A stretch of 64,000 nucleotides of DNA from Ryuthela nishihirai (Eukaryota > Arthropoda > Arachnida > Araneae > Heptathelidae). The stretch lies in the NCBI GenBank assembly GCA_038380435.1, contig JAWZYU010000001.1, positions 11,946,001 through 12,010,000 on the forward strand, read 5' to 3'. Below the pieces are notes generated by a model. That model searched no databases and was not told where the DNA came from. It was given only the letters and a program-made list of their open reading frames with translations. Of this stretch, positions 32,361 through 42,335 are shown one piece after another (position 1 is the first letter of the stretch; each line of letters starts with the position of its first letter). Position numbers and translations under genes: made by a program.

Positions 32361-34640
32361 GTTTGTGAATTTAATAAAAAGTTGTCCCCTCATATCTTTC
32401 GAACGCGATGGAGAAACTTTTATGATTTATGTGTCAAATGAAAGCTTGTGACTTGCGAGTGTCAGAGGCTATAAAAAATGACCCCTAATGCTTTCTTCCG
32501 CTAAAAAAGGGGAAATATGAAAACAATCCTTTCCCTATATCTTCAAAATGAGAGTGATGAAAGTAACAAGCTATACGTCAAAAGAATGCTTCTGACACGG
32601 CGAATATCATATGGGACGAAAAACTAACCCACGGAACTTTCTTCCCCCTGTAAAAGGAGGGACATATAAAAATGATATGTGTCAGCTATGTGTCAAACGA
32701 ACGCTTCTGACGCGGTGAATGTAAATGTGCGTGGTAAGCAAATTGACCCCCTCCCCCTGCTTTCGTACCCCCACATGAAATGGAAGTGGGGAATGGAAAA
32801 CGATTGTCTCCTACATCTCCAGAATACGAGTGTATGTCATGGAAAGCTTGTCATGTGGTGAATGTCACAGGCTATGCAAAATTGACATCCCCAGGCATTC
32901 TTCCCCCTAAAAATGGGAACAGTGAAAGTCGTTCTCTTTTATCTTGCGAATGCGGAGGCCTACAGTTACGAGTTAGATGACAAATGAAAGCTCGTATAAT
33001 GACCGTCGTAAACTATTACGAATTTTTTCTCCCATTATTCATTCTGTGATGAAAAGCGGGTTGGAATTTCGCGGGGTTAGACTTTAACGAGTTATATCTG
33101 AAATTAAAGCTTGTGGCTTCTCCAATGTCATGGGCTAGCTCAAACATGACTCCAGAAAGGAGAAAAAATGTGGTCAATATTTGAGTCAAATATCAAATGA
33201 AAGTTTTCGAAGGCAAATGTTTTTAGTCCCAAAAATAAATTAAAATTTAAAAAATTACCCATCTTCTTATATAGAAAATAAACTCAAGTATATCGATGGT
33301 GCAACCAGCCACTGAGTTCGTATTCACTTCAAAGGAAGATAGGGCGCCACTTTACTTACACAATAAAATTGTCGGCGCCCTATCTTCCTTTGAGGTGAAT
33401 ATACGAACTCAGTGAATGATTGCACCATCAATATGCTTCAGGTTTGTTTTCTAATTTTTAGGGTTTATTCCATATAGGATAATATGTATTTTAAAGTATT
33501 TCAGTTTATTTATATTTTTTCTTTGTCATTGAAAACATCTACTTCCAGAAACTTTCATATGCTACATGACTCATAAACAACGACTAGATTTTTTCCTCCC
33601 TCTTCTTTGGAGTCGTGGTTGAGGTAGTCCATGACATTGGAGACGTCACAAGCTTTAATTTGAGATATAACTAGTTAAGGTCGATCCCCCTAAATTTCCC
33701 CCCCCCCTTTTGGGGGAAGGGGAGAATGGTGGGGGAAATAATTCGAAGTAGTGCATCAAGGCCCTCGTATGAGCTTTCATTCATCAACTAACTCGTAAAT
33801 CTAGGCCCTCGAATTCGGAAGTTATAGTAGAAGAATGAATTTCACATTTTCCCTTTTTTAGGGGAAGGGGAAGAAATGAGGATGGTCTATGATCTTTGCC
33901 TACAACATTCCCCATGTCGGAAGCTTTCATTTGGCATACAATGTGTTACATTTCCCCCTCGAATTCCGAAGATAAAGCAGAACAATCGTTTTCATATTTC
34001 TAAGTGGAAAAAAAGGAAGGGGATATTTTTAACAACCTCTGACACTCCCCATGTGACAAGCTTTCGTTTGACGCACACAGCCCGTTACTCTCCGCCTTGG
34101 AGCTCCGAATATAAAGGGAAACAATCGTTTCACTATTTCCCCTTTTAAGAGAAGGGGTGGGGGGATAAAGCGTGTTTTTTTTTTGGGGGGGGTGTTTCTT
34201 TTATACAGCCTATGACACTCCCAGCATCATAAGCTTTCATTTGGCGCACAGCGTGTTACTATCCGACTTTGCGTTCATAAGATATGGCGGAACAATCGTT
34301 TTCAAATTTTACCTTTTTATGGGGAATGCAAGCATGGAGGAACAATATTTTTACAGCTTCTGATAGTCCCCGTCACACACTCTCATTTCACACATAGCTC
34401 AAAATATTCGCCTCTCACATTCTGAAGATATATTAGAACAGTCGTGTTCGTATTTTTAATTTTTTAGAAGAAAGAAAATACGACGGGTCACTTTTTTATA
34501 TCCTATGACACTCCCCGTGTCACAAGCTTTCATTTGTCACAAAAATCATCCAGTTTCTCCATCGCGTTTCAGAGATATGTTGGTTGAACCACTGTTTTGA
34601 CAAACCCACAAATCGACGAAGGACAAAAGAAAAGCAATAG
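32340..34640. mobile_element. 2.3-kb foldback palindrome with tandem-unit arms
   Basis: The outer left end (CGAACGCGATGGAGAAAC, 32399-32416) is the complement of the right end (GTTTCTCCATCGCGTTTC, 34553-34570). Each arm holds about seven diverged units of 85-175 bp marked by an AAAGCTT core: left near 32440, 32590, 32700, 32848, 32990, 33108, 33195; right near 33650, 33772, 33918, 34055, 34230, 34378, 34530, in opposite orientation. Units share GTGTCA, a CCCC-AAAA-GGGG run and an ACAATCGTTTTC word. Arms built of tandem units are typical of Foldback-type transposons; no transposase frame is present. A long hairpin-RNA locus is an alternative reading. Confidence 0.75.
33263..33490. repeat. Central palindrome of the foldback
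   Basis: GATGGTGCAACCAGCCACTG on the left pairs with its complement ending GATTGCACCATC on the right, with 55-bp core arms (to AGATAGGGCGCC) around a 26-nt loop. Weaker pairing continues outward to ATATAGG on both sides. The same palindrome, diverged, occurs again at 34680-34840. Confidence 0.85.
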
Positions 34641-34679
34641 GAAGATATATAATTTTTATTGTTACCTACATATCTTCCT

Positions 34680-34840
34680 ATATGAACCGCAAAAAGAAGA
34701 AAGTACACTTAAAGCATATCGATGCTGTAATCAGTCACTGAGTTCGCATTCACTTCAAACGACAACAGGCGTCGATTTCCCTTCCTTTGAGGTGAATACA
34801 AACTCAGTGACTGATTGCACCATATAGGAAGATGTGAATA
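34680..34840. repeat. Second copy of the central palindrome
   Basis: It contains CAGTCACTGAGTTCGCATTC on the left and GAATACAAACTCAGTGACTG on the right, like 33263-33490 but with a shorter core (about 120 bp). It lies just outside the right end of the foldback, so this palindrome is a mobile or duplicated unit in its own right. Confidence 0.8.
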
Positions 34841-34854
34841 AAAAATTAAAAAAT

Positions 34855-35445
34855 ACTTACCTCACCTGTATTTTACCAAGTGGTTTCGAATTTTACCAAT
34901 TCTATAGTATTTTGCCAAATTTTCTCGAATTTTACCAATTTATAGTATTTTGCCAAATTTTCTCGAATTTCCCAATTCCCCTTAATTTCACAAAACCTAT
35001 CCAAATTTTATCAACTCGCTGTATTTTACCAAGTGACTTCGAATTTTGCCAACTTGTCATAATTTTACAGAAAAAAAATCCCAATTTTTACATCTAACTG
35101 GAATTTTGCAAGTCACCCCAAATTTTGTCAAGTTGTCTCGATTTTTCCAACTCACCTGTATTTTACTAACCTGGCTCCGAATTTTGCCAACTGCCCTAGA
35201 TTTTACCAAGATGTCACGATTTTGTCAAGTGCCCTAGATTTTACCAAGTTGTCACGATTTTGCCAAGTTCCTCGATTTTACCAAGTTGTCACGATTTTGC
35301 CAAGTTCCTCGATTTTTATAGCTATTCTAGATTTTGCTAAATTGTCTAGAGTTTGCTAACTCTCTTTAGTTTTACAAAACAATCCAAATTCTCGCAACTC
35401 ACCTGGATTTTACAAAGTCGCTTCGAATTTTTCCAACTCCGATTT
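34855..35445 (+). repeat. Diverged minisatellite of TTTTACCAAG-type units
   Basis: Units of about 22-30 bp of the form GATTTTACCAAGTTGTCAC recur more than 20 times, best kept at 35190-35330 where a 46-bp double unit is repeated. It has the same orientation as the related sequence at 31700-32300 on the other side of the foldback. Confidence 0.8.
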
Positions 35446-35639
35446 ACTTTTTTGAGGACAGCTCCCCCCCCCCTATAACTACGCCCCTAGTTATCGATCA
35501 AAAAAGTACTTAACACGTGTTTCAAGATTTGCACTCGTTTCTCCGAAGTTAACGTGCTACGACGATTTTGAATGCTTGTCTGAATTTATCATTACGTGTT
35601 AGAAACAAAGGCAGTGTCATCATATCTCCCTTCGTCGGC
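35446..35639. other. Short spacer
   Basis: C run at 35465-35473; may include the mariner 5' end, but I could not define its inverted repeat. Confidence 0.3.
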
Positions 35640-36740
35640 TGCGAGTAAAGTTCGGTCTGCGAAATCTGTGCGTGGTTGCTATGGAGCCTACTAAAGACGG
35701 GGAAAGACTACATTTTTACAAGGAGCTTGGGAGATGGCGAGAAACAAATTCACGCCGATTTATCACAAGTAAATGGGGATCATGCTTGTCCATATGGCAC
35801 TGTTACGGTATGAATGAGCAAATTCAGAGAAGAACGGCAGAGCTTCGAATACATCCTTCATGGAGGATGACCAAAGGAGGCCGTGAAGTAGGGAACCATC
35901 GCTGCTGTTCGTGAACTCATTAAGTAAAACCCACACATAACTTTTCAGGTAATTAATTTAGATATCAGTGTATAGATTGGCAGTGTAGAAAGGATTATTC
36001 ACCAACATTTAGAGCTCCAAAAGATCTATTCCAAATGGGTACCCCACAAACGGGCAGAATAGCAAAAAAGGGTAAGAGTCGACTCGTACAAGGAGATGCT
36101 GGCAATGTTTGAACCTAGTGGCCCCAAACGGTTAATAAACATTGTCACAGGTGATGAGAGATGGTTTTATTACTATACAACATCTAGAAATATTGATAAC
36201 TATGTTGGGTTGTGGAAGATCAACTGCGTCCCCCAAATCCTTCAACAAGAATTTCGCTTAAGGAAGAGGCTGTGCACAATGTTTTTCAATTCCCAGGGAG
36301 CAGTAGCCGTGGACACCTCACCTGAAATATGGACTATAAATAGCTAATACTAGGCCATTATTATTTTGCCCAAAATGGTTAAGGAGATGAAGGAGCAGCG
36401 TCCAACAGCAAGCGTGTCAAGGGTTCATCTTATTTATGGCAATGCCAGTACTCGCAAAATCCGGAAAGTTACGGCCTATCTGGAGCAGGAAAAGAAATCA
36501 AAACAACACCCCTATCCTGCATATTCACCCGATCTTGCCCCATGCGATTTTGTACTGTTTCCAAAATTTAAAATGTAAATTGCTGGGAAGACTATTTCAA
36601 GGGTGCAAAACCTAGAAAGATGCATTCATTCAGAGTTGTGTAGTATTCCCCAACAGGAATACCACCAAGCGTTCCAAAATTGGCGTAAACGTCTGTACCT
36701 TTGCATAGATGCTGGAGGGGAGTGCTTTGAACGAGAGTAA
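35640..36740 (+). pseudogene. mariner transposase pseudogene
   Basis: The enzyme would cut and paste mariner DNA at TA sites. N-terminal helix-turn-helix traces are frameshifted (YGTVTVWMSKFREERQSFE-like near 35800, then AAVRELIK near 35910). The catalytic part has MLAMFEPSGPKR and NIVTGDERWFYYY with the first Asp (36153), then a segment where HHDNA should give the second Asp but reads IYGNAS (36436), and YSPDLAPCDFVLFPKF with the third (36520). The end, QEYHQAFQNWRKRLYLCIDA, is typical. Loss of the second Asp and many frame changes make it inactive. Confidence 0.85.
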
Positions 36741-36893
36741 AAGTTTTCTTAAGGTAAGAGCAATGGCTTTCATTCTGCAGATGCATCTCAAGAACTTTTT
36801 GAACGCCCCTAGTAAGGTATGCACTTTCAGTTAACGCATTATTGCTCCAGGACGGTCATGAATCGATAAATAAGGCCTGCCTTCAAAAATTCA

Positions 36894-37150
36894 GGGTTTA
36901 GCTCATTCGGTAACGTTCTATATTCGTATTCTGATGTTACTAGGTTTGAATCCCAAACGTACTTGCATTGAAAGTTTCTCTGCTAACTCCTGCTCCTCTC
37001 TTGATCGATGGGATTGGTAGAGGTTGTTTCCCATCAGATGGGACAGACCGTGGCACTATGAGTTCGAATTATTCCCTGCATACCTCCGAGAATACATTAG
37101 GTTGCCTTTGTGAAAGGTTTCTATCTGTCTGTTGAGAACTACCCACTCAG
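36894..37150 (+). mobile_element. tRNA-like SINE, third type (possible)
   Basis: GGTTTAGCTCATTCGGTAAC is A-box-like and TAGGTTTGAATCCCAAAC is B-box-like, 45 bp apart, as in a tRNA-derived SINE. The body to about 37150 has no match elsewhere in the window, so the 3' limit is a guess. Confidence 0.5.
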
Positions 37151-38339
37151 TTCTGAGCACTTGGGGGGTACTTGCACTTGTGACTTGGCAATACTGTGGG
37201 TAATGTTCACATAGATTGTATTGTTAATATGCGCGAGAGGTCAACAAAATGCCACAGCATATTTAAACAACATATCCGATCACGAATATCCTTCAGTGCT
37301 TCATTTTTTTTGCCTGATGGGCAGTTTCCAGTTGTAAATGGTGGTTTATAATGTAAATGGTGGTATATCAAGGTTTCTAATTTGTTGGCCACACATTGCT
37401 TAATAAATAACAGTTTGCGACATAAGATTCAATGCATTGTAAGAAATCAGAGCCAAGAATAGTGGATACAGAAAAAGGTTTGTTTGTGTTATGCCAACTG
37501 AAGGAACAAAATGAAAAACATTTAGAGATATTGAGTAAATAAAATGTCAGAAGTTATAGACTTGATTTTTGAAGAGTGATACTGTGTTTGAAAATTGCAA
37601 ATTTTGCTCCCTTGTTTTTCATTTAGTTTTAATAAAATAAATTTTTTAAAGCTAAAAAATTATATGTATATATATATGAAATAGAAAAATATAGTTCTTA
37701 TATATGAAAAGAGCAAGCATTCCATCCCCAGTAATTCTAATAACACCAGAGGCAAAAGCTTCCAATCATAACTTTCCGAATTTCTCTAAATCAGTATCCC
37801 CCATTCGTTTTCGATATTTCTAGCAATTGCACTTTAAAATGGATTTCTCTCTACTCGGAGCGCGTGCAGATTGATATTAGATAATAAGTTTTTCGTTATG
37901 TATCAATTTCAATATTTCGGACGGTATTGATTCGAATTGGGTTTTTTTTTTTTTCGTTTACTAAAAACCGTGTGAGAAATTTACATTTTACAAGCGATTC
38001 TATAAGGGTCATATGAAAACGATATTAATTTAATTTAATTAATACCCCCTACCTTAGGATTATTCTCAGCGACTTGAAAGAGAGAAAGCAGCATACATAT
38101 CCAATAAATGTCGCATTTAGAGAGTGGAATGGTTGTACAAATCCGTGATAAGATGGGGAAAATGTTAGATCAACAACACGAGCAATGCAAGTCCCGGTTT
38201 CATTTCTGATGTAGAGAAGTGGCGAGAGAATTCCTTTTGCTCTTCGGGGTTCAGTGTCTGTTCCGCGGTCAGAATCGGGGAAGGACAGTGGCATCAGTTG
38301 CCATAGTCTTTCGCCGAAGACAGACAACTTAGTGTTTGT
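37151..38339. other. AT-rich spacer upstream of the GC island
   Basis: A (TA)n stretch at 37663-37677 and a T run at 37940-37953 are present. The minus-strand 92-codon frame at 38049-38327 has no known motif; a divergent transcript from the island is possible but unsupported. Confidence 0.4.
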
Positions 38340-38698
38340 GTTTTGGCGCCTCTGTCTCGTAAGAGATGCGGCGCTGCGCGACGGGACCTGCTCCTCCCGG
38401 TGCTCTGTACACCTCTCGTGAGGCTCATCGCATCGTCCTGGGCGTCGTCGGTCCGAGGTCGAGCGAGCGAGCTCTTCTGTTCAACTCTCTCTCATTTCAT
38501 CTTCCCAGCCTCCGTGGCGACCGACGCCGGCAGTGACGTCAGAGCGTGAGCGCGCGAATGTGTGCGCTGTCTCCGCCCGTGCTTCAAGGTGATCTCCGAG
38601 TTCCTGGAGTGGTGGTCGCGTGTGGAGCGTGTTTGTGCGTGTGGCGCGGTGAGGCGCGGGAACGCCGGCCCTCTGACTTTTGACCTGGCCCGGCGGAA
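38340..38698 (+). promoter_or_regulatory. GC-rich, CpG-dense promoter-like island and 5' UTR
   Basis: From about 38340 to 38750 the sequence changes sharply from AT-rich to GC-rich with many CG dinucleotides (for example CGGTCCGAGGTCGAGCGAGC). There is no TATA box in it. A full CRE palindrome lies at 38534-38541. Position directly before a good start codon and splice donor suggests a TATA-less promoter and 5' leader of a host gene. Confidence 0.55.
38534..38541. promoter_or_regulatory. CRE palindrome TGACGTCA
   Basis: An exact cAMP-response element, the site bound by CREB/ATF dimers, lies about 160 bp before the candidate start codon. One exact 8-mer alone is weak evidence; its place in the GC island gives it weight. 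Confidence 0.5.
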
Positions 38699-38747
38699 AT
38701 GCCGCCCAAGTATGACCGTAAAAAGGAGCCCCCGAAGACGGAGAGCA
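38699..38747 (+). CDS. Candidate first coding exon of a host gene (16 codons plus one base)
   Basis: An ATG in good context (G at -3) opens MPPKYDRKKEPPKTES and runs into A|GTAAGT, a consensus 5' splice donor at 38748-38753, leaving phase 1. The basic, Lys/Pro-rich start is like that of several cytoplasmic or nuclear proteins, but I cannot assign the family from 16 residues. The frame would meet no stop before the donor. No matching downstream exon is evident up to 41 kb, so the first intron would be long. The frames of 96-131 codons on either strand here follow the GC-rich composition. Confidence 0.5.
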
Positions 38748-38753
38748 GTAAGT

Positions 38754-39810
38754 ACCGACTCTTTTTTCCTCTCTGATCCCACAGCAACACTCTGTCCGAC
38801 GCACGAATGTTTCTCCTGTCCTGTCAGAGTTAACGTCTGTTATCTTCACGCATAGCCAGTCTCTTGAAGAACACAAAACGAAGACTGATTACGATATCCA
38901 ATTCGTCGGGAGAACATTGTCCTTACCGACTGTTAGAGAGCAATCCACTCTGTCTCTTGTATTCAACAGTTCGACCTCGTCTATTTGTGAGGAGTCCGCC
39001 ATTTCCTGCCAAGCTGCGTTGGTTTCGCTTCGTGTCTTGCTGCCTCGCTCCGCTACCAGAAGGCACAGCCGATGACCTTTCAAAGGTTATCGAGTTGCGC
39101 TCACAACTTCATTTCCTCTAGCAACAGATTAGTCTACTTTCGTCTCGAAAATTGAATCCAATTTATTCCTTTTTATTTGTTGCGAGTACTTGTCCCATTT
39201 ATCGCGAAGGACGTCCCCCAGCTATAATAAATATATAATAAAAACCTATAATAAATTACCAACTGCAAAGAATTCTCAGTTGTCAACGGAAGGCTTTGAC
39301 TAAAGCTTTTCTGACTGTTAGTTATTAGTCGTATCTCATTTCCGTGTTCTTTCAGCAGTGATGCTTCCAACATGAAAAGGAGAGCTTCAAGGCCCTCCCC
39401 GGCTAGGATTGAGTCAGGTGGCAATGGCTGCCATCCCGTTTTGGGCTACGAAGGGATCGAACCGAGGGGAACCAAGAGGATGACGGTGGCGAAGAGGGAA
39501 ATCTTTTTAGTTCTCTTTACGGAAACAAATTAAACTCGAGAGGGTCTCTGCGAGTATTGTTTCCTTTTATGGCATTGTTAAGTGACGAAGTCCCACTCAG
39601 GAAAAAGAAATGTCGAGCAACTGATTTACATTAAATTAAAGTATGACAAGGACTTTCCACTGACTAAAAATGAGGACTGATCGAGTTGATCTTGTCGTTT
39701 CATTTATTGTAATCGCCGTGTTATTTGTTTCGTTTGTTGTTAAATAATTGAAGACTACCTGTACGGTGTTTCACACACAGAAGAATTTTCGAAAGCTTCT
39801 CGAACCATTT
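38754..39810. other. Putative start of intron 1, no exon recognised
   Basis: GC content falls gradually. A 53-codon frame at 39372-39533 (starting MKRRASRPSPARIESGG) overlaps a minus-strand B-box-like GGTTCGATCCC (39457-39467), so it may be part of a SINE and not an exon. Confidence 0.35.
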
Positions 39811-40227
39811 CTTTGTCATTCAGTAACTTTGACTGTTATGAAGGAGTTTTGACTTTTGCCTGATATAGTAACTATGACTGTTACGAAGGAGTTTTGACCT
39901 GTGACTGACTTCAGTAGCTATGACTGTCAGAAGGAGTTTTGACTTGTGCCTGACTTAGTAACTTTGACTGTTACGAAGGAGTTTTGACCTGTGACTGACT
40001 TCAGTAGCTATGACTGTCAGAAGGAGTTTTGACTTGTTCCTTACTTAGTAACTTTGACTGTTACGAAGGAGTTTTGACCTGTGACTGACTTCAGTAGCTA
40101 TGACTGTCAGAAGGAGTTTTGACTTGTGCCTGACTTAGTAACTTTGACTGTTATGAAGGCGTTTTGACTAGACTGACTTCAGTAGCTGCACGTAGGAGTT
40201 TTGACTTGTGACTGACTTCAGTAGTTT
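39811..40227 (+). repeat. Minisatellite with a 90-bp higher-order unit
   Basis: Units start GTGACTGACTTCAGTAGCTA at 39901, 39991 and 40081, exactly 90 bp apart, each made of two related 45-bp halves sharing GAAGGAGTTTTGACTTGTG. Partial or diverged units flank it on both sides. The array lies in the putative first intron of the candidate gene. Confidence 0.9.
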
Positions 40228-41000
40228 GTCGTCCCGTAGTTGCTTTAATCTCTGATTGGTCTCTGTAGGAACGTATCTGCGATTTCGAACAAGTTCTCAA
40301 TTATTTCCGAAATAAATTTTTATTTCTACAAAAATGAGGAAACGAATCGATAAAATAACGGAGGTTTAACTACTTTGAGGCATTTAGGGAGATTAAATTT
40401 AATTCGTTTTCGTAGAGTCAGCTTCCAAATGTTTACCGTGCGATGCATAAATTTGAGTTTACAGATGTTCGAGAAACTTTATCTAAAAGAAAGCTAGAAG
40501 TAGATAAAGTTTTCATTATGTCAATTACATACTGCAACGAGGCAGAGGATTTCATTTGTGCAATTTCGAGTGTTTCTGTGCGTCAGATACAAAGATTAAA
40601 AAAAACCGATCCAAAAATAGGAACAAAAACCCCAGAAGACTGAACTCCCAAACTCATTTATATCTAATACTTCATATTTTTACCAATTTCTTTGTTATTT
40701 ATATTTCTTTTACGAACACGAATATGCTTCTTGATATTTTTAATATTTTTTATATAAATATAACTCTGATGTAGCACGGTCTCTGAATCTTAAGCAGCAT
40801 TCATAGAATGTCTCGCTTTTAGGTCGTTTATGATACTCCTCTTTAACAACAGGGTAGAGAAGGTTTCAGAACAGGAGAAGTATTCCGATAATAGGAAAAC
40901 TAATCTTCTCATTTGCATTTCTTAATCAATTCATAAAATCTGAAGTGAGAAATTTACATTTGTCATTGAGGAAAAAGTGCTCTAAAAATACTACAATCAG
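40228..41000. other. AT-rich spacer, no gene
   Basis: The 66-codon frame at 40443-40643 has no known motif and no clear splice sites. Confidence 0.4.
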
Positions 41001-42335
41001 AACAAAAATAGTTGCTCCAATTTTAATTCTAATAATTTGAAATAGATTGAATATATGGGTAATGAGGTAAAAAACAAACCAACTGACAGCCAATAAGGGA
41101 AAAATTTTCGCTAACTTTAAAAAAATGGAATCAAAACATATGGAAAGGATGAAACTGATAATATTGAATAAAATTAATCATCAGGAGGAAGGAAGGGGTC
41201 GAAAGGTATTAAAAGAATTGAGAATTCACAGGGTTTGCAGGAAAGAGGTTTAAAAAAAAATACCCCCTCAAGCAGCTGCTTGCCACAGAGGTCTGACAGG
41301 AGCCTGTCAGTTTATATGCCATAGTAGAAGGTCTGAGAGGATGGCAGGCCCTCAGCAGAAAAACGACACAAACAGCCATGCCTTACCCGGGGCTCGAACC
41401 CAGGTCCCTTAGATCAGTAGCCTTACTGTTGAAAATTTTAACGCTAAGTCGAAACAAATAATTGAAAAGAAATTAAACTTTTAGGCAATTTTCACATTTA
41501 CAACAGCTAACATTGTGGTCTGTCTGTTGTTAGATTAAAGCTGACATAATTTCTAGAAGTGACAGAAACTCTTTTACACATGATTAAATATTATTAAAAT
41601 ATCTTGCGCACCTTTATTTGGGCTGCAACGGTCAAAAGCTAATATTTAAAGAGAATGTTTTCTGCTTTTTTTCAAAGGGGGCTATTCATTAAAAACATTT
41701 AAGCAATAAATAAGGCAATTTTTAAACTTTAGAAGTTCAATATTTAAATTAAATTTATGCCACTTGAGACTTCAATTGGAGAAATGAATTGACTATTCAA
41801 ACTGCTTTACAATATTGATGTTAACAACTGTAATCGAATTTTATAATAGGCAAAAAATATTCTGAAAATCAATGCATTTCATGTCGTGAAATCTTTATCC
41901 GGGATAGATTCCTAAGGATAAGTACTGGGAAAATAAAATAAGTGTTGTTTTCGTAAATAAAGTTTGAAATTGTCATCTTACATGAAGCAGTATAACTGAA
42001 TTCATATGTACTTCACGAAACTTATTGATTTAGTTTTGGACTACACAAGGCCTACTACAAACTGCAAGGATCTCCCTTGCGCCATTAAACAGAGTCTCGC
42101 TGACGGATATCAGACGCCTGTTGGGTGTTTGGGAACGCTTTGTGCAGGAGACTGACTTCATAAGCGGACGTAATGGGCAAATAAGTGCAAATTAAACACA
42201 TTTTGCTGCACCAGCCGTGCTGCCATCACTTATTTCACAGTCTTGGCTGTAAGTTGGTTGGTGTTTTACGTCATTACCCATATATTTAATCTATTTTAAA
42301 TTATTAGGATTAAAATTGGAGCAACTATTTTTGTT
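41001..42335. mobile_element. 1.3-kb element with 93-bp terminal inverted repeats
   Basis: The left end (AACAAAAATAGTTGCTCCAA, 41001) and right end (complement, ending at 42335) pair over about 93 bp with few mismatches. The inside has no transposase frame, so this would be a non-autonomous DNA transposon. A SINE is nested inside it. No convincing target duplication is seen at the ends as I define them, so the superfamily is open. Confidence 0.75.
41251..41422 (-). mobile_element. tRNA-derived SINE, family A, copy 3 (minus strand, head truncated)
   Basis: It begins with the A-rich tail and TACCCCCTCAAGCAGCTGCT and runs to the complement of the B box (GGCTCGAACCCAGGTCCC). The sequence stops at GATCAGTAGCC, so the A box is missing. 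Head loss is the normal result of incomplete reverse transcription. Confidence 0.85.

Noticed and set aside
38481..38876. 131-codon minus-strand frame over the GC island, plus similar overlapping frames
   Set aside because: GC-rich sequence has few stops by chance; several frames overlap on both strands and none shows a domain.
39372..39533. 53-codon frame MKRRASRPSPARIESGG as exon 2 of the candidate gene
   Set aside because: No acceptor site in phase is evident and a minus-strand B-box-like word overlaps it, so a SINE origin is as likely.
39811..40227. CRISPR-like array
   Set aside because: The intervals between repeated words are themselves repeats, so there are no spacers.
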